Source of the DNA: Bacteroidales bacterium
GTDB taxonomy: Bacteria > Bacteroidota > Bacteroidia > Bacteroidales > Lentimicrobiaceae
DNA: 64,000 bases
Direction of reading: 5' to 3'
Assembly: GCA_016705005.1 (NCBI GenBank)
Contig: JADIZB010000004.1
Span: 62,001-126,000, forward strand
Each line of letters begins with the position of its first letter. The first letter of the stretch is position 1. The position numbers were made by a program, and so were the translations under genes. The notes under the pieces are model-generated. The model ran no database searches, was not told the DNA's origin, and saw nothing but the letters and a program-made list of their open reading frames with translations. Shown here piece by piece: positions 62,119 to 64,000 of the stretch.

Positions 62119-62390
62119 GACTCCCCTGTCAGCGCTCCTATTCAAATGAGTGCCACACATTCTCACCGGGATTTTCTCTGTTCTTTGTCCTGAATTTTTA
62201 CTTTATAATTTTGTATCACTCCCTTTCTTTTAAACCAAAAGGTCAGGTGAATCATCCAGGGTTACCGGGGATATGACCTGGATTCTTTCTGTTATTCAGT
62301 TATAATTAGTCCATCAACGCGCCAAAGGTCGAAAATGGCCATCTGAGTCGCTTATTTTGTGCCGGATTAACCACAAAAAACACTGGCACT

Positions 62391-63815
62391 ATGAAAAATC
62401 TCAGCCTTACCTCATTCGTATTCTTTTTGTTTGGTACGATGGTGTGCTCTCAACCCATTCCTCCCGATAGTTTGTACCTGGGCCAGACGCCTCCGGGCGA
62501 TACCCCACAGATATTTGCCCCGGGAATTATATCGCTGGCAGGAAGAACCGAATATGGGGTCTCCATCTCGCCGGATGGGGCAGAAATGCTGTTTGCCATC
62601 GGGAACTATCCCGATAAGCGAACCATGATCGTGGAATATAAAAATAACCATTGGTCAAACCCCGATACGGTTTCCTTTTCAGTGACGAGATCGGCGGAAG
62701 AAGCCATTTATTCCCCCGATGGTCAGCGGGTTTATTATTATGCATTTAATCCGCCAAACCCGGTTGGTGGAGCGGATTTATGCTACAGTGTAAAATCCGG
62801 TCAGGCCTGGAGTGAACCCATAAACCTGGGCAGCCCGCTGAATACACCCCAGAGTGAATACCATCCCTGCATTGTTGCGGATAGTTCAGTTTATTTTGAG
62901 AATTCCTCCGGGAAAATATGCTATTCAAAATACCTGAATGGTTCCTATCAGCCCAGAATAATTTTGCCTTCTCTTTTCAACGATCAGGGCAATGCATGGG
63001 GCAATCCATTTGTATCCCCCGATGAAAGCTACTTTATTTTCAATTCAGCTCGCACCGGAGGGTTTGGTGGTACCGATCTGTACATTGCCTACAAAAAGGA
63101 TGATGGCACCTGGACCAATCCAAAGAATCTCGGAAATGTCATCAATACCCCAACCAACGAATGCGGAAGTGAAATCACCGACGACAATTTATACCTGACC
63201 TATGTATCGGACAATGATATTTATTGGGTAAGTTCTGGTTTTATTGACAGCCTCAGATATACAAATTTTGCACCCTATATAAAAAATCCGATTCCCGATC
63301 AGTCGGGCATTGTCGGGCAATTCTTCAGTTACACTATTTCCGACAGCACGTTTTTTGATGATGATAATGAATCACTTACTTACAGTGCAGCACTCTTTAA
63401 TGGAAACCCCCTGCCCGATTGGCTGACTTTTGATTCGATCGCAGCCACATTCTTTGGCACCCCGGATATGATTCAGACATTGAATATCAAGGTAATCGCT
63501 ACAGATTCTACCGGGGCCTCTGTTTCAGAAATATTTAAAATTAAAATAGAAGAACCGACCTCGGTTGATCAGGTGAAATCGTTTGATGTAAGCATTTTTC
63601 CCAATCCGACAAATGGGATAATAAACGTAGCTTTAAATACATTATCGGGAAAAACTGCAATTGCCGAAGTCTGTAATCCGGAAGGTAAGGTTATCCTGAA
63701 AAATACTTTTGATAGCAGTTTTCGGATTGATATCACGGATAAACCGAAGGGGATCTACCTTCTGAAACTGATGATTGATAATGAAGTAATTGTCAGTAAA
63801 ATCTGCTTACAATGA
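62391..63815 (+). CDS. Secreted PD40-repeat protein with Ig-like domain and T9SS sorting domain
   Basis: The 474-residue protein has a signal peptide (MKNLSLTSFVFFLFGTMVCSQ). Residues about 35-290 carry WD40-like/PD40 repeats (GVSISPDGAEMLFAIG, AIYSPDGQRVYYYAF, PFVSPDESYFIFNS, GGFGGTDLYIAYKKDDGTWTNPKNLG). A cadherin-like putative Ig domain (about 300-390, NPIPDQSGIVGQFFSYTISDSTFFDDDNESLTYSA) follows, then a type A T9SS domain (IFPNPTNGIINVALNTLSG to the end). Its upstream leader resembles that of the esterase at 52452. It is the last gene in the window. Confidence 0.85.
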   Translation: MKNLSLTSFVFFLFGTMVCSQPIPPDSLYLGQTPPGDTPQIFAPGIISLAGRTEYGVSISPDGAEMLFAIGNYPDKRTMIVEYKNNHWSNPDTVSFSVTRSAEEAIYSPDGQRVYYYAFNPPNPVGGADLCYSVKSGQAWSEPINLGSPLNTPQSEYHPCIVADSSVYFENSSGKICYSKYLNGSYQPRIILPSLFNDQGNAWGNPFVSPDESYFIFNSARTGGFGGTDLYIAYKKDDGTWTNPKNLGNVINTPTNECGSEITDDNLYLTYVSDNDIYWVSSGFIDSLRYTNFAPYIKNPIPDQSGIVGQFFSYTISDSTFFDDDNESLTYSAALFNGNPLPDWLTFDSIAATFFGTPDMIQTLNIKVIATDSTGASVSEIFKIKIEEPTSVDQVKSFDVSIFPNPTNGIINVALNTLSGKTAIAEVCNPEGKVILKNTFDSSFRIDITDKPKGIYLLKLMIDNEVIVSKICLQ

Positions 63816-63875
63816 GACAATAGTCAGAAAAATGGTATTTTTAAAACAGCGGATTTCTCTCCCGAAAATCCGGGC

Positions 63876-63994
63876 TCGAAATGACGATCGATTGGAGTCT
63901 GGAGAGGTTTGGTTGAGCCTGAAATGGCGGCATTTCATCATTTCAGGCTCAACCAAACCTCCCATCTGCTTATTAAAAGAATGAGTCATTTCGA
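63876..63994. repeat. Nested inverted repeats at the right edge
   Basis: An outer pair TCGAAATGAC (63876-63885) and GTCATTTCGA (63985-63994) flanks an inner perfect 23-bp inverted repeat, 63904-63926 with 63939-63961, separated by 12 nt. The outer sequence is of the GTCATTTCGACCGGAG intergenic type common in Bacteroidota. No gene is seen between. The unit is cut close to the window end, so its full extent is not visible. Confidence 0.9.
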
Positions 63995-64000
63995 CCGGAG

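Noticed and set aside
63790..63984. 64-codon plus-strand frame after the last gene
   Set aside because: It runs through the inverted repeats and overlaps the end of the T9SS gene.
1..64000. tRNA, rRNA, insertion sequence or phage genes
   Set aside because: None found by eye; no transposase, integrase or tRNA-like cloverleaf was recognised in the window.

Overview
The window is a chromosomal segment of a Bacteroidota bacterium, probably an uncultured Bacteroidales-like lineage. Several things point there. Six proteins carry type IX secretion (T9SS) sorting signals: five type A C-terminal domains and one gliding-motility type B domain. There is a TonB-dependent receptor paired with a DUF4249 lipoprotein, a PorT-like barrel, and ribosomal protein S16 with a long acidic tail. 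At least ten genes have a clear Bacteroidota -7 promoter box (TAnnTTTG) just upstream. No tRNA, rRNA, insertion sequence, integrase or CRISPR array was seen.

Layout. 1-8.95 kb is housekeeping: a DUF58 protein (cut by the left edge), thioredoxin and DNA polymerase III alpha on the minus strand; then an AsmA-like/GT51 transglycosylase fusion, a 50-residue YqaE-like membrane protein, rpsP and rimM on the plus strand. 9-16 kb holds a BNR/YCF48-like secreted protein, an AAA/DUF4143 ATPase, a TrmN6-like methyltransferase, an NRYDAD-repeat (DUF6150-like) protein, a DUF985 cupin, a PorT-like barrel and a block of intergenic repeats. 16-19 kb is a spermidine synthase-like gene followed by tex. 19-34 kb is dominated by large secreted PKD/Ig-like proteins on the minus strand, interrupted by a DUF748 protein. 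Three of them end in the same unusual cassette just ahead of the sorting signal. 34.7-46.5 kb is metabolic and envelope genes: a PKD lipoprotein, lutA, a class D beta-lactamase, aroB, proline dehydrogenase, TonB receptor plus DUF4249, a lutC-like LUD protein and purB.

46.6-59.7 kb is the most unusual part. A membrane-anchored AraC-type regulator and a MalT-like LuxR regulator are followed by a small conserved-looking protein, a tandem pair of 206-residue outer-membrane proteins, a pair of related esterases, a serine hydrolase, an alpha/beta hydrolase, and a tandem pair of MDR oxidoreductases. Four single-base frame lesions fall in this stretch: one in the MalT-like gene, one in an A9 tract of the second outer-membrane protein, and two in the alpha/beta hydrolase. 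In every case removing or adding one base restores a full family-like protein. They are therefore recent mutations, phase-variable tracts or assembly errors. The window closes with a LytS/LytTR two-component pair, a secreted PD40-type T9SS protein, and a 23-bp perfect hairpin nested inside a second inverted repeat.

Intergenic DNA carries several short-repeat families: 7-bp tandem arrays at three loci, a tandem 112-bp unit with a 9-bp hairpin, and CCTGAGC...TCGAAGG-type and GTCATTTCGA-type palindromic fragments.
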